DNA from: Nepenthes gracilis
Taxonomy: Eukaryota > Streptophyta > Magnoliopsida > Caryophyllales > Nepenthaceae
DNA length: 64,000 nucleotides
Direction: 5' to 3'
Assembly: GCA_033239525.1 (NCBI GenBank)
Contig: BSYO01000009.1
Span: forward strand, 19,737,299-19,801,298
The position numbers and the translations under genes were made by a program. The notes under the pieces are model-generated. The model saw nothing but the letters and a program-made list of their open reading frames with translations. It was not told where the DNA came from and made no database searches. How positions within the stretch are numbered: position 1 is the stretch's first letter; every line of letters begins with the position of its first letter. Shown here piece after piece: positions 33,730 through 46,850 of this stretch.

Positions 33730-35620
33730 CTCCTAAGGCTGGAGCTCCTGAACCCCTGAAGTGCCCGCCGAGACTGAAGGTGCTGAAGGCCCTGGGGAGA
33801 GAGGGTCAGGAGGCGGCCCTGGCCGTGAAGAGCTGGGAAAAGGCCTCCCGGTTACCCCGTATAAGTCCTCCCTCGTTAAGGCATTAGCGTTTCGAGGATC
33901 GAGTAGAACAGTGGGAAACCGCGGATTAACCAAACGCAATACTCGACGGCACATATAAACGCCGTCCCAGTACTTTCTCTCCATTAAATGCCCAAGGTCC
34001 GCAGGCGAAATAGACGCCCTCAGCCTCTCCTCTAGAAGATACAACCTTTCAAGCACCGATCCACTGGGTCCCGCGAAAGTTCCTCCAAGGAGGCTATCTT
34101 ACTTGAGCCTCGGCAAGCTCGTCTCGGCCCTTTGGGGCGCCTCACCGTGATCCTCGGGGCCTCCATTTGGGAAAAGCCTGGCGACTCCTCCGATTATTAC
34201 GTTGATCTTTCCAGCCACATCTTGAGCCGCATCAAAGAGCAAAAACCGTTAGAAAAGGGAAGGAGAAAGCAAAGGACGGGGATACTCGAGAGAACAATGA
34301 AAATACCCGGGAAATAATGAAGCCGCTTACGGTGGCCTCCCCACTGGACTCGGGTGGTTGGGCCTCACAGCGGGCGCCACAAAAGCCTCAACCTCCGTGT
34401 CTCGAGTAAAGGAAGCATGAGGAGTGACGCCCGAGGACTTTAAAAGGCGCCGCCACCGTCTCCTCCTCAAAGAACGCAAATCTTGGCGCCATCGGTTTCT
34501 TCATCACGGGCCTCGCCCGATCGGCTGGGATCTGCGGCGGTCGGGAGCTCAACAGGCACCTCTCGAGGATCGACAACAACCGCTCTCTTCTTGACTTCCT
34601 CAAGAATCAAGTTGGCAAACCTCTTTCTCCTCACCGAGCGCTCCCAAATTAATGTCCTCGGTTGAATGATCATTGCTCCGAGACCTCACCAAGAACCGAG
34701 CGGGAAGGAGATCTGGACATCCGGGAGCTCCACAATCTCTCTAATGATTCGAGAGACAGGGCTGGAAGGAGCAAGTATTGTCCTCGGCCTCTTGACCAAG
34801 GGAGCAATAGCCTCGTTATCTCATCATCAGACGAGGACGCCTCAACAATAGTCACCGGGCGCTTAGAGCTCTCGGCCGAACGGGTTATTTTGGAACGAAC
34901 GGACGGCTCCTTAATCTTCAAAGGCTTAGCCTTTTTCTTTAGCCTTTTCCCTTTCTTCCCGGAAGGCAAAGAGGCAACAGGGAGCAACCACTCAGCCTTA
35001 GCAAAATTTTCACGTGACAGCCACGGTTTTGCTTATTCTCATGAAAACTCCCCAAGTTGGCCGCTACCAAATCTAAGAGTTCTTGGACGGCCTCCCTCTC
35101 TTCCTTCGAGGATCGGAGCAAGTAATGATTGGCCACATTTCCCATTCGTTGGAAATGCTTTGGTTAAAAAAGAAAAACTTGTCTTTCCACCTTTTGGTGG
35201 AATGGTTCCTCCGCACATTACGTAAAAATTCCAGGCGGGGGTCATAGTAACCTACTCAAGATTATGTGTAAATCTAAACATAATCTTAACTACCTCGTGC
35301 GTTTAGACGCTTTCCATGGCAACGAAGAAAATACGAGAGAGACCAAATACCTAACGGGCGCAAGCCTCGCGAATGGCACCCCAAGCGCGACCCATGATGT
35401 CATGGAACTCCCCGAACAGGAATCCCACTCTTTAGGTAGACCTCATAAACGGTGATAAAGCCATCCAGGGACTGCGTGCCCGCTCGGGAAGGCCTCGGAA
35501 CGACCATCTCCATAGAATCGGGAATAGACGGCTCCAGGATCTCGTCCGGCTTCCCGGAACAACCATTTGGAGCAATATCACCCACACCGGGCGCCGTGGG
35601 AGGTGAGAAATGGGGACTCG
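33730..35620 (-). pseudogene. Antisense additional ORF of the Tat element, decayed
   Basis: On the minus strand a chain of frames runs from about 35620 down to 33733. The 5' part reads SLDGFITVYEVYLKSGI (about 35400-35500). The middle part has a lysine- and phenylalanine-rich KTSFSFLTKAFPTNGKCG stretch with a WKDKFFFF-like reading in a neighbouring frame (35100-35200). A Lys-rich, acidic-Ser hinge follows (34670-34987), then a C-terminal ERLRASISPADLGHLMERKY stretch (33733-34056). Tat/Retand-type elements are known to carry such an antisense ORF of unknown function, and the N-terminal words fit my memory of it. Frameshifts break it at least four times. Confidence 0.65.
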
Positions 35621-36082
35621 GGGAAAATACAAAGGAAAACGAGGCGGAGGAATGAGGAAAACGAAACGCAAAGGATAAGTGGTTACGTGAGAAAGGGAAG
35701 CGATTTATAGATTTGAAAATTTAAAAGGCGCCATCATTTCCCCCGCCACGCGTCACACGGCCATTTGTTTCGAAACATAAAAGCCCCGAGACGCTCAACC
35801 TTGTCAATCCCGCATTTAATGCTGCGAGAACCCAAAACGGCGGCGCCACAAGTTCTCGGATAAAGGAAAATTCTCGGACACCACAACATCAGATCCTCAG
35901 TTAGTCGCAGTTCCGAGAACATTAATTGTCTCTGACCTGGCTGGAAACTAAGCCCTCATTTAGGAGCGTCATCACTCCTCGGACGATCAGCATGCACGCG
36001 AACGGACTCCCACAGGAAAACCCGTCTTGAAGGGAAGTGGTGACGAAAGGACATGCCAAACGGTCGAGGACTTCGAGCCCTT

Positions 36083-36096
36083 TGGCATGGGGGGCT
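36083..36096 (+). other. Polypurine tract of the Tat element
   Basis: TGGCATGGGGGGCT lies just upstream of the 3' LTR, the expected place for the plus-strand primer. Confidence 0.6.
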
Positions 36097-36098
36097 AG

Positions 36099-36873
36099 TG
36101 TTGGGTTCCATTATCCGGGGACCCTAAAAGGAGTACGGAATAGGACGAATGTTTTGATCCGAGAAGACCAAGCTATCATATGTCCGAGACCTCATGCAAC
36201 GCGAAATGACCGAGAACTTTCTTATGAGCCCCATAACACTCGTGGGGCTAACAAATGCGCGGACTCACCAAACTCAAAATAAGCCAAGAAAGGACGAGGA
36301 CTTTCTCTCGGTATCGAGAATGCCAACTCAACCACTTCAGATTCAAGAAATGCGTAAATCCGCCACACGCCGCCGCCACAAGAATAATCCCCGAGAGTCA
36401 CCTCAAGACCGACATTCCGGCGCAAAGATGGGCCAACGCTAACTCACCAAACTTCAAATTGTGTCGAGAGGAGTTGGTGGCCGCCCTCCCAGTAGGCCTC
36501 AATAGCCGCATGGACATTCCCAACGGCTACATTTGTCCTTATAAATATCCACTTAAGGCATACGGAGAAGAGATCTGAACTGGCAAGTAAAAAGGGCTGA
36601 GAAAAAGAATAGAAAGTGCCTCTCTAAAACTTTGTACCTTGTAAGAAACAGCGATCAACTAGTAAAGATCTTTCTCAGGCTTCTAGCCTCGTGATTTTTT
36701 CCTCATTTCAAAGGAGGATTTTGCCACGTAAAACCCTGTGTGTTCTCTCTCTTTCTCTTTCGCAACCCCCACTCGCCCAACAACAACTCACTTTCTCTTG
36801 TGTTGCACTTGATTCCGTCCACTCGACGTCATCACACGTCAGTATTGTACGGCGGTCGGACAAGAACGCAACA
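36099..36873 (+). mobile_element. 3' LTR of the Tat element
   Basis: The 775-bp LTR begins TGTTGGGTTCC and ends AACGCAACA, with canonical TG..CA. It contains about 50 bp that the 5' LTR lacks (for example near 36205-36265). Confidence 0.88.
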
Positions 36874-36878
36874 CCTTC
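36874..36878. repeat. Target-site duplication, right (Tat element)
   Basis: CCTTC, identical to 27124-27128. Confidence 0.85.
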
Positions 36879-37885
36879 CAAGCCTAATTTGTTAAATCAA
36901 ATTGTTAGCTGATTTAGAAGATTGCAGGCTGCAGCTTAGAGAGGTTAGTGAACTTGATTAGATCAAATTTTAAAATTAAATGGTATAGGAAAAATTCTAT
37001 CTGCCCACCTGGTCATTTAAAGCTATCATTTTTGGATGGTTGGGATGTTAGCTAGATTGGTGTGAGGCGGCGAGCTTGGGAATATTAATTGTTTGAAATT
37101 CAAAAATATAAGGAGAGAGGGAACTTAAACCCAAACCCTAGTAGCCACGACCTGTTTTTGTAAACCCTAACCACCTCTTTGAAGTTAACCCTAGTTGGCT
37201 ATTTTGTTAGCTATTCTTTAGAGCACGACTGCTCAAGGAAGGGAGGTTAATCGACATTCAAAATTTAAACACAAGAAAAAATTTTGAGAAAACCCCTAGC
37301 ATCTTGTTTCATGAAATCTTAAAGAGCTCCCTCCTTTTGTTTTTCATTTTCTTTTGGGCCATCATCCAAAGAGAGACAGAAGGAAGAGAGGCTGTGCACG
37401 GATCAAAAGCAGAAGAAAAGAGATTCGTGACAAATATACATCAGAAAAAATTAAGGATATCTATTGAGGAAAGTAATATATGATTATCTACGTTTCTTTT
37501 ACCAGTAACTATGATTTTTATACAAGTGATTCATAATTTTTAGCCTTCCTTTCTTCATATAATCTATCATGATGCCTTTTATAGTGTTCATTGATAACTC
37601 TTGTACCTCGTATTATGAATTTATGTCTCAATTTAAAGAAAGAGTAATCAAACAACCAAACAATACTTGATTTTTGATATGCATGATTATCGTATTTAAA
37701 TCAATTGTTTGTATGTTTTGGAGTATGTTTGTGATTCTTGTAGAGGTTGTAATTTTGAATTCTAATGAAAATTGTTTACTCTATATCGAATTATTGTGAT
37801 ATTCAATAGTTTATACCACTGTATGGCTTTGGGATAGATATTGGATTATATGCTAGCAAGATCTAAAAATGGCATGTATAAAAAC
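36879..37885. other. Spacer between the two Gypsy elements
   Basis: This is AT-rich, with no recognisable gene. The last stretch (GATAGATATTGGATTATATGCTAGCAAGATCTAAAAATGG, split over 37834-37873) resembles sequence on the far side of the next element (about 48248-48292), suggesting that element landed inside a repeated sequence. Confidence 0.4.
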
Positions 37886-40000
37886 TGTGGCGACCGAAGC
37901 CTAAATATTCAAACATGTGGCTCAAGCCGCACACGCGGACTAAAAATTTAAAATAAAATATAACCATTCTATATTTGAGACTATTTCATTCTTTTGATCA
38001 TGATAAACTCATCCATCATCCATATAGATATACTAAAGAAGAAATAAGCTCAACAAAAAAAAAAAAAAAAAGAAAATACATCAATCTCCATGACAACTTA
38101 AACTCATCAACCGGCTACCAGAACATTCTTCTCTCCCAAAATTTCTTCCTGTGATACGGATGTCTTCCCCACCAGGCTAGATGCTATCTACTCAATCTGG
38201 AGCCAAGAAAACGTAAGGATAAGTCAAAGCCCAATAAGTGATACTAATAAAAAATGTTAATAACAATAGCGACCTCAGATATAAAACTATAAATGTCTCA
38301 ACATACTCTAACCTATTATATCCAAGATAGATTACAACACGTCGTAAATATGACTCTAAGCAAAATAGGTCTCACTTTATCCGTACATCCAAAAACAACA
38401 AAAGTGCCAATAATCAATAGTGATCCCCTGAAATCCGACATCAACGATGATTGGAAATTTTTCTGGTCCATATGTCACCGAGAACCACCAATATAATTAC
38501 AATAACAACCAATATGGATTCCACTAAATTCAAATATCTCAAAATCCACATAATGATACTGCCAACACAACTAATGAGGTACTCAACAATCATAGAACAT
38601 TCCAAAGAAACTCCTGGATCGTATTCCGCCTATGTGAACCAAAGGCTGCGTATATCCCCCGCCAGCTAGATACTTACACGGGCTACCAAATACTCGCAAA
38701 TTTGACCTCCGACCGAATCCATAGTCCACAGAGACTCTGCCCAACCAAGCACAGACGTCTCCTGAGCATGCTCATTATCAGACTCAACCAGTACATATGA
38801 CCTCATCTACATGCTCATCTTCCAACTCTACCAGGTACGGAAGATATCTCACATGTTAAATCCAACATCTCCCGCCATGATATCCTCGATATCATGATCT
38901 ACGATGTTCACATAGCCATAAGTATCCACCACTCTAGGCAATGTATCTCAATACCACCAGGATACGAAAATCAGTATCGGATAAGTGTAGACTACATTAA
39001 AGTACCACAACCTCCCATTCGACCAGATACTTTAATATTTTTCATACTCTCCTTAACATAAACCGTAGGAAGCCAACAAATTCAAATACTCACACACCGA
39101 GTATAACGCAAAGAAAGATTTGCAACATCAACAACTGAACGTCGTTTGGTGCTGACCAGGGACTGTACTCACACCATCATATCTAACACAAAGGAATTTA
39201 TCTCAGAACGCACAACGGACGAACATGGCTCTAGATATGATTTATATGCTTAACTCAACCACTTAACTATTTCGGTGCGATGCCTACGGCTAAGGCCAAC
39301 ATTAAATTCCGTTCCAGATCATTTCTTAAGATTTTAATCGCAATGCGGCGACGGCTTTGACTGAAGCGGTTGGTTCGGCTTTGTGATGGTAGCTTTGGCA
39401 CCGATCGATGACGGCAACGGCAGCAATCCACCCGAACGATGACGTCTCATTGTTGGCTACGACTCAGACAACAACAGTGACAGCGACGGCCCTCGAGTCA
39501 CAACAACGACAGTAACAAGCACTACAGCCACAGCAGCAAGACCAACGAAACCAAAGCCTCACACTCTTTGCAACCTCTCTGAACTCAGGATTAAATAGAT
39601 ACATGGTGGTAGAGGCAGAGAGAATTAATCGGTTTTGCCACGGAGGCTACTCAGCAGAATATTCGAACGACAAATCTACTGAGGTCATTGCGGGAGAGAG
39701 AGCGAGGGAGAGAGAGAAAACCACACGAGAGAGATGAGAAGAAGAGAAGAAGAGGGAGAGGAGATGGGGACGGGAAACGAAAGGAAATGAGGTGGCAAAG
39801 GAAATTTTAGATTTTCTATTATTATTATTATTATTATTTAAATATGTAAAACATATATATGTATATATTATTAATATTATTATTATCCTTTATATTATTA
39901 TTATTATTATTCTATAAATATTTTTACTAATACGCGCTAAAAAAAATTAAATCCACCCAATTTAATTTCAAAATCCTCGCTAACATATCTTGGCATTACA
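37886..40000 (-). mobile_element. 3' LTR of the chromovirus, internally deleted
   Basis: In sense it starts TGTAATGCCAAG and ends GGTCGCCACA (the + strand reads TGTGGCGACC..GGCATTACA). At 2115 bp it is 1.18 kb shorter than the 5' LTR. Alignment by eye puts the missing part at 46164-47332 of the 5' LTR, with the junction AAT|GCGGCGACGG near 39343-39354. The two LTRs share all other landmarks, with scattered substitutions. Confidence 0.88.
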
Positions 40001-40018
40001 ATTCTTCCCCCTAAAAGA
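40001..40018 (-). other. Polypurine tract of the chromovirus
   Basis: The minus strand reads ATTCTTTTAGGGGGAAGAAT directly before the 3' LTR start TGTAATGCC, the usual arrangement for this clade. Confidence 0.8.
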
Positions 40019-40041
40019 ATTTCGTCCTCGAAATACATAAT

Positions 40042-40422
40042 TCATCTACCAAACAAGTGTGGATATTTTTCCTTAATCTCGTCCTCTAACTCTCACGTTG
40101 CCTCTCTTTCGGTATGATGACTCTACTGAACCTTCACCATTGGAATCACTTTCTGTCGCAAAATCATATCTTGACGATCCACTATCTTTACCGGTTGTTC
40201 ATCAAAAGATAAATCCTCCCGAATACGCAATGCCGAATAATCAATCACATGAGTTGGGTCATCCACATATTTCCGCAACATAGATACATGAAAAACATCG
40301 TGCACTCCTGATAAGGCTAGTAGCGGTGCCAATTTGTAAGCAACATCAACGATACGCTCGAGTATCTCGAATGGCCTAATGAATCGAGGTCGAAACTTCT
40401 CTTTCATGCCAAAGTGAGCCAC
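40042..40422 (-). pseudogene. Chromovirus pol C-terminus with broken chromodomain
   Basis: The segment contains LSGVHDVFHVSMLRKYVDDP, then EQPVKIVDRQDMILRQKVIP, typical of the region leading into a chromodomain. The chromodomain continues in frame to EDEIKEKYPHLF, but stops replace two residues that are normally Trp (TAG at 40123-40125 and TGA about 30 bases further on). The domain would steer integration to marked chromatin in an active element. Confidence 0.8.
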
Positions 40423-40601
40423 AACCTTCCATGGGAAAACTCTTAGAAAGACGCTATCACCGACTTCAAATTGAAGATCACGATGCCGCTGATCAGCATA
40501 ACTCTTTTGTCTACTCTGAACCTCCTACAAGCGTTCTCTAATCAAACTAATTTTAGCGATGGTCTCTTGCACTACGTCAAAACCCATGATCATTCGATCT
40601 C

Positions 40602-41240
40602 CTACCTCTCCCAACTAATCGGTGATCGACACTTCCACTTGTAGAGTGCTTCGAAAAGGGCCATACCGATACTAGCCTGATAACTATTGTTATAAGCAAA
40701 TTCAGCTAACGCAAAGTGCAAATCCCAACTACTACCCATATCGAGAATTGATAAGCACAGCATATCCTCAAGAGTCTGAATGGTCCTTTCGGACTGGCCA
40801 TCAGTTTGAGGATGGAAAGCTGTACTGAACTTAAGCTGCGTACTCATCTCTTGATGCAAACTCCGCCAAAATCGAGAGACAAATCGAGGGTCTCTGTCAG
40901 AGATAATGGTAACCGGTACTCCATGTGACCTGACAATCTCCTTAATGTAAAGTCTGGCCAAACGTTTTAACGGCAACGTAACCCTTGTGGCCAAAAAGTG
41001 AGCAAATTTCATTAGACAATCGATTACCACTCATACACAGTCGTGCCCTCGAGCAGTCTTAGGGAGTCCAGTCACAAAATCCATGGCGATGTGCTCCCAT
41101 TTCCAACCCAAAATAGGCATAGATTGAAGCTTTCCGGGTGGATGTTGATGCTTAGCCTTAACCTGCTGACATATCAAACATTGAGCAACAAAATCTCAAC
41201 ATCCTTCTTCAATCCTCTCCACTAGAATAACCTCCTCAAA
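40602..41240 (-). pseudogene. Chromovirus integrase core
   Basis: The frame 40602-41030 reads VTIISDRDPRFVSRFW and then FHPQTDGQSERTIQTLEDML. These carry the second catalytic Asp and the third catalytic acidic residue. A DCLMKFAHF stretch precedes them, and the first Asp region (MDFV) lies upstream beyond a stop at about 41031-41033. Inactive because of stops. Confidence 0.88.
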
Positions 41241-41459
41241 TCTTGATACATCTTGACACTACCAGGATGAATGGTATATCTTGACCGATGTACTTCCTCA
41301 CGAATTTCCTCTCGCAATTCTTTAACATCAGGAACACATAAACGGTCTTGAAATCTCGAGCACCATCCTTACCAAGATGAAATCCCGCCCAGTGATCACT
41401 ACCCAACTCTTCACGAATCAATACTAGTAACGAGTCTTCATGTTGGGTCTCTCTTATGC

Positions 41460-42023
41460 GGCTGATGAAAAGTGGTTGCACTTGCAAGTATGACATCGTA
41501 GCTCGTGTATCTCCCAGTGAAATTGCAGTTGGCAGTTCTCCACTACCTTTAACATCCGTTGCTCCCGAATCATCATGTTGGCAACCAATCCTACAGACTT
41601 CCTTCTCAAAGCATCAGCCACGACATTTGCCTTTTCCGACTTATACTAGATGTCACAGTCGTAGTCTTTCAACAATTCTAATCACCTCCGCTGCCTCATG
41701 TTGAGTTCCTTTTAAGAGAACAGATATTTCAGACTCTTGTGATCCGTATAGATAATAAAAGTCTCACTATACAAATAGTGTCGCCAAATCTTCAAAGCAA
41801 ATACTATGGCAGCTAACACCATGTTATGAGTCGGGTATCGAGTCTCATAAGGTTTCAACTACCTAGACCCATATGCTACGACCTTCTAGTGTTGCATTAA
41901 GACACACCCTAGACCTCTCAATGAGGCATCATAAAACACTTCAAAATCTCCAGAGCTATCATGAATCATCAAAATTGGTGCCGATATCAACCACTTCTTA
42001 AGCTCTTGGAAACTTGCCTCACA
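41460..42023 (-). pseudogene. Chromovirus RNase H, with several stops
   Basis: Reading the minus strand between the reverse transcriptase and integrase gives RNase H words, including [27 protein letters not shown] and KANVVADALRRKS, interrupted by in-frame stops. The domain order is as expected for a chromovirus. Confidence 0.75.
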
Positions 42024-43353
42024 CTAATCAGTCCAGGTGAACTTCTCATTCTTCTGTGTCAACTTGGTCAATGGCACAGCAATGCTCGAAAAGTCCTTAA
42101 CAAATCTACGGTAATAACCCACTAGCCCAAAGAAACTTCTCACCTCACTTGGCATAGTGGGTTGTGGCCAACCTATGACTGCCTCAATCTTAGCCGGATC
42201 CACGGATACTCCAGTTTCGAAAATAATATGGCCAAGAAAAGTCACCTGACTAAGCCAGAACTCACATTTCTTGAGTTTCCCATAGAGACAAACCTCCCGA
42301 AGAGTTCCCAATACAACTCTCAAATGCTCTTCATGCTCCTCATTAGACCGAGAGTACACTAAAATATCGTCGATGAATACCACCACAAAATGATCTAGGT
42401 ACGGCTTGAACACCCAGGTTCATCATATCCATGAATGTTGCAGGCGCATTAGTTAATCCGAATTGCATCACCACAAATTCATAATGCCCATAACGTGACC
42501 TGAAGGCCATCTTAGCAATATCAGACTCCCAAATGTGCAGCTGGTGATATCCGGAACGAAGATCAATCTTAGAGAACACTTGCGCTCCCTTCAACTGATC
42601 AAATAAATCATCGATCCTCGGAAGCGGATATTTATTCTTCACAGTAACCTTATTAAGTTCCCGATAATCGATGCATAATATCATGGATCCATCCTTTTTC
42701 TTCACAAATAAAACAAGGGCTCCCCAAGGCAACGTGCTTGGCCGAATGAAACCCAAGTCTAAAAGTTCCTGCAACTGGGTCTTCAGCTCCCTCAGTTCCA
42801 CCAGTGCCATGCGGTACGGGGCCTTAAAAATCACGGTAGCTCCCGGAAGCAGCTCAATAGTAAAATCCACTTCCCTTTCTGGTGTAAGGCCCGGGAGCTC
42901 ATCCGAAAATACGTCAACAAATTCACACACAATTGAAATTTCTTCTAATTTGGCCTGTGGGGCGGCTTTCTTCGATACATACGCTAAGAAGCCTCTACCA
43001 CCTCCAATTAGCAAATGTTTAGTATGCAGGGCCGAAATGATTGGAGGGAAAACTCTGCCGCCAATGCCTTGAAACTCGAAAGGTAGATGCTCGTGTGGAT
43101 TAAAGCGTATGAGCTTCTTAGCACAATCAATGTTGGCATGGCAAGCAGCCAGCCAATCCATTCCGAGAATTGCGTCAAATTCTAACATATCAAGTGGAAT
43201 CATATCTACTTGCAGAGAATGATCCCCTATCCGAGTAGTACAAAGATACACCACATCCATCAAGACAGACTCCCCAATAGGAGTGGAAACAACAAGAGTA
43301 AAGTCCAATGACCTCGGTGTGAATCCCAAGTACGGCACAAGACGCGACGCCAC
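42024..43353 (-). pseudogene. pol: Chromovirus protease tail and reverse transcriptase, frameshifted
   Basis: The upstream frame (42343-43353) carries the protease remainder ([13 protein letters not shown]) and reverse transcriptase motifs [20 protein letters not shown] and [14 protein letters not shown] frameshift near 42410 moves the rest into 42024-42413, which keeps the catalytic FIDDILVYS and then the connection region [14 protein letters not shown]. The catalytic Asp pair is intact, but the chain is split. Confidence 0.92.
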
Positions 43354-44463
43354 AAAGATTGGGTTGCTCTAAAATCAAACAAAACATAAGCACGAGAATC
43401 ACAAATGTGTATAGTACCTTGAACCACATCGGGCAAATCTCGGGCCTGTTGCTCGGTGACTGCATAAACTCGTCCAGATCTCTGCGGCCTTTGCTGTCCT
43501 GCTATCCCCGACACTCCTTGCTTGGGTGCTTTAGAGCCCTTGATGAAATGACCAGGCTTGCCACAATTGAAACATGTTCGGGGAGATTGATGCTCCCTGG
43601 AAGTCGGTGCCGGCGAAAATAAGGGAGGAATAATGGGTGCAGACGATGACGCATTGCAATTTCTGACGAGATGTCCCGTCTTCTGACACTTGAAGCACCG
43701 CCTTCCTCCTCCTTCTTGACCCTTGATATTCGGACGCTTCTTAAATGAGGTGTGATGTGGTCTATCCCTAGTTGGAGTGTTTACTGTCTGCTGAATCTGG
43801 CCTCTCCGGAGTAAAGCTTGCTCGATGATCATGGCACGCTTCAACACTGCGCCACATTCCACCAAATCGTAGGGAAGTAGTTGCATCTGAATGATGTTGT
43901 TCAGTCCATCTTGAAATCGCTGGGCTTTCCTCTCTTCGTTGTCTACCAAGTAAGGAGCAAGTCGTGATAGGGCGGAAAACTGAGCCTCGTATTGTGCGAC
44001 CGTCATATTCCTTTGACGCAAGGACATAAACTCTACCTCCTTTCTAGCTCGTACACATGGGGGAAAGTATTTGTTGTTGAAGTGGCGCTGGAATTCCTCC
44101 CAAGTATCTCGTCGGCCGTTACACGTAATTTTCTCTTCAACATATTCCACCCGGTGATGATCCTCCTCCGATAAAATGGTGAAGAGCGAGGCGGACCTTG
44201 TCCGTCGATCCACAATGAATGACTTCAAAAGTCTTCTCTATCCTTGCCATCCATGCCTCGGCAATCATAGGATCAGGTAGACCGGCAAACTCTGGAACCC
44301 ACTGATCAAGGAAGTCGCGCATCACTCGTCGCTCCCTATCTTGCACATGCTGTTGATCTCCAACTGTCGATGAAGTGGTACCCCTAGGTCCTATGACTTG
44401 TGCACTAATTGCTTGATTCACCAAATAAGCCATGTCGCGTAAGGCACTACGAAACTCTGCCAT
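43260..44463 (-). pseudogene. gag: Chromovirus gag and protease start, frameshifted
   Basis: The N-terminal gag part is in 44137-44463 (begins MAEFRSALRDMAYLV). The frame shifts near 44160-44200 into 43260-44228, with capsid words WEEFQRHFNNKYFP and MTVAQYEAQFSALSRLAPYL. Two CCHC knuckles follow: CFKCQKTGHLVRNC, and CFNCGKPGHFIKGS, where the last Cys is Ser. The protease site follows as LFDFRATQS, where the family has Asp-Ser-Gly; Ser and Gly are replaced by Phe and Arg. Another frameshift leads into the reverse transcriptase frame. Confidence 0.9.
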
Positions 44464-44709
44464 TTCTTTATAGCTAGCATGCTCGGTGCGCGCTAGGTGA
44501 TCGATTCGCGTTAATACTTCGTTGTTTAGACATCCTGAAATAATAAATAATGTTAGTATTAAGTGTCATCTAATCTTCTAAATCCTTGAATGCTACCCAC
44601 ATCACCATTTCTCAAATAAATTACGGGACTTAAAAATATTCCACGAATTCCTTAGACTCCAAATCCTCGATCAACTTCACAGGAGCTAACTTTTCTTTGA
44701 TGTCATAAC
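44464..44709 (-). other. Chromovirus leader between 5' LTR and gag
   Basis: About 250 bases. The minus strand just after the LTR begins GTTATGACATCAAAG, so no standard primer site is recognisable; it is mutated or unusual. Confidence 0.5.
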
Positions 44710-46264
44710 TATGGCGACCCAAACCTAAATACTCAAACATATGGCTCAAGCCGCACACGCGAACTAAAAAATTAAAATAAAATATAACCATTCTATATTT
44801 CGAACTATTTCATTCTTTTGATCATAATAAACTCATCCATCATCCACATAGATATACTAAAGAAGAAATAAAATTAATACAAAAAAAAATACATAAATCT
44901 CCATGACAACTTAAACTCATCAACTAGGCTACCAAAACCTTCTTCTCTCTCAAAATTTCTTCCTGTGATACGGATATCTTCCCCACCAGGCTAGATGTTA
45001 TCTACTCAATCTGGAGCCAAGAAAACGTCAGGATGAGCCAAAACCCAACAAGTGATAATAATAAAAAATACTAATAATAATAAAGATCTCAGATATAAAA
45101 CTACAAATGTCTCAACATACTCTAACAACCTATTATATCCGAAACAGATTACAATACGCCGTAAATACGACTCTAAGTAAGATAGGTCCCACTTTACTCG
45201 TACATCCAAAAACAACAAAAGTGCCAATAATCAGTGGTCATCCCCTGGAATCCGACACCAGCGATGATTGGGGATTTTCCTAATTCATATGTCACCGAGA
45301 ACGACAAATATAATCACAATAACAACCAATATAGATTCTACTGAATCCAAATATCTCAAAATCTACATAAGGATACAGCCAACACAACTAATGAAGTACT
45401 CAACAATCATAAAATATCCCAATGAAACTCCTAGATCTTATTCCGTCTTTGTGAACCAAAGGCTGCGTATATCCCCAGCCAACTGGGTATTTGCACGGGC
45501 TACCCGATACTCTCAAGTTTGACCTCCGTACCGAATCCATGGTCCACAGAGACTCTGTCCAACCAAGCACAGACATCTCCCGAGCATGCTCATCATCAGA
45601 CTCAACCAAGACAGATGACCTCATCTACATGCTCCTCTTCCAACTCTACCAGGTACGAAAAATATCTCACATGTCAAACCTAGCATCTCCCGCTATGATA
45701 TCCCCGATATTATGATCTACGATTGTCACATAGCCATAAGTATCCCACCACTCTAGGCAATGTACCTCAATACCACCAGGATACGAAAAATTAGTATCGG
45801 ATAAGTGTAGACTATATTAAAATACCATAGCCTCCCATTCGACCAGATACTTTAATGTTTTTCATACACTCTCCTTAACATTGACCGTAGGAAGCCAACG
45901 AATTCAAAAACTCACACATCGAGTATAACGCAAAGAAAGATTTACAACATCAATAACTGAACGTCGTTCGGTACTAGACAGGGACCGTACTTATGCAATC
46001 AAATAACACAAAGGAATTTATTTTAGAACGCACAACGGACGAACATGATTTCAAATATGATTTATACGCTTAACTCAACCACTTAACTATTCCGTTGCGA
46101 TGCCTACTGCTAAGGCCAACATTAAATTTCGTTCAGATCATTTCTTAAGATTTTAATCGCAATATTTCACACAATTAATTTCACTCTATAATCATACTTA
46201 TAGGTTGGAATATTCACATATTTCCACTTATCCTTACGGATTTCACATTCTTTACTAATACACC

Positions 46265-46850
46265 AGATACATAACATAAATGCCATTCATACATACTTTC
46301 ATATATATATATATATATATATCTTTTCAGGCATGCATACATGTTCATACATGCGAATGCTCTTGCCCCAACATGCATACATAAATATTTATATAAATAT
46401 AGATATACATCTATACAGTTATATACACCCACACACACACTTCTCACACACCCACACACAGCAACACACCTCCACACACAAGCCACACACGGCTACATGC
46501 CCTCACACATATACTGCAGTCCATCCCACGCACTATGCACCTTCCACACTCACACAGATGCAGCCTAGCCCAGCCCACACCAGCACAGCAGCCCCTGCTG
46601 CTTCCATACCACCCACACACCCACGCATACTTACACGCGCGCACACAGCAGCGTCTGCTGCTGCTTCTCCACACCAACACACACACACAAGACCCACACA
46701 CAACACCTGCTGTTTTACACACAACCGAACATACAACACACACGACCACATACCAGCCGTTCACTCCCACCACACAGAGCACACACACACAGCAGTTCAC
46801 ACATCTTCACTGCCAATACACCCACACAACCCGCACACGGCTACAGAATA
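46265..46850 (-). repeat. GT-rich block in the chromovirus 5' LTR
   Basis: The + strand is a degenerate CACACA-rich tract with interspersed CAGCAGC words. It lies in the portion deleted from the 3' LTR and corresponds in orientation and approximate place to the GT block of the solo LTR at 4036-4395. Confidence 0.85.

Larger units (their letters stand above)
27129..36873 (+). mobile_element. Tat-lineage Gypsy retrotransposon, degenerate
   Basis: The 9745-bp element is bounded by LTRs of 724 and 775 bp and a perfect CCTTC duplication. The order is gag, protease, reverse transcriptase, RNase H, second RNase H, integrase, tandem hairpin repeats, antisense ORF, polypurine tract. The second RNase H domain before integrase, the post-pol repeats and the antisense ORF are known hallmarks of the Tat/Ogre/Retand lineage. 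Frameshifts and stops break every open frame, and the LTRs differ by several indels, so it is an old dead copy. It is much more GC-rich than the flanking host DNA. Confidence 0.93.
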
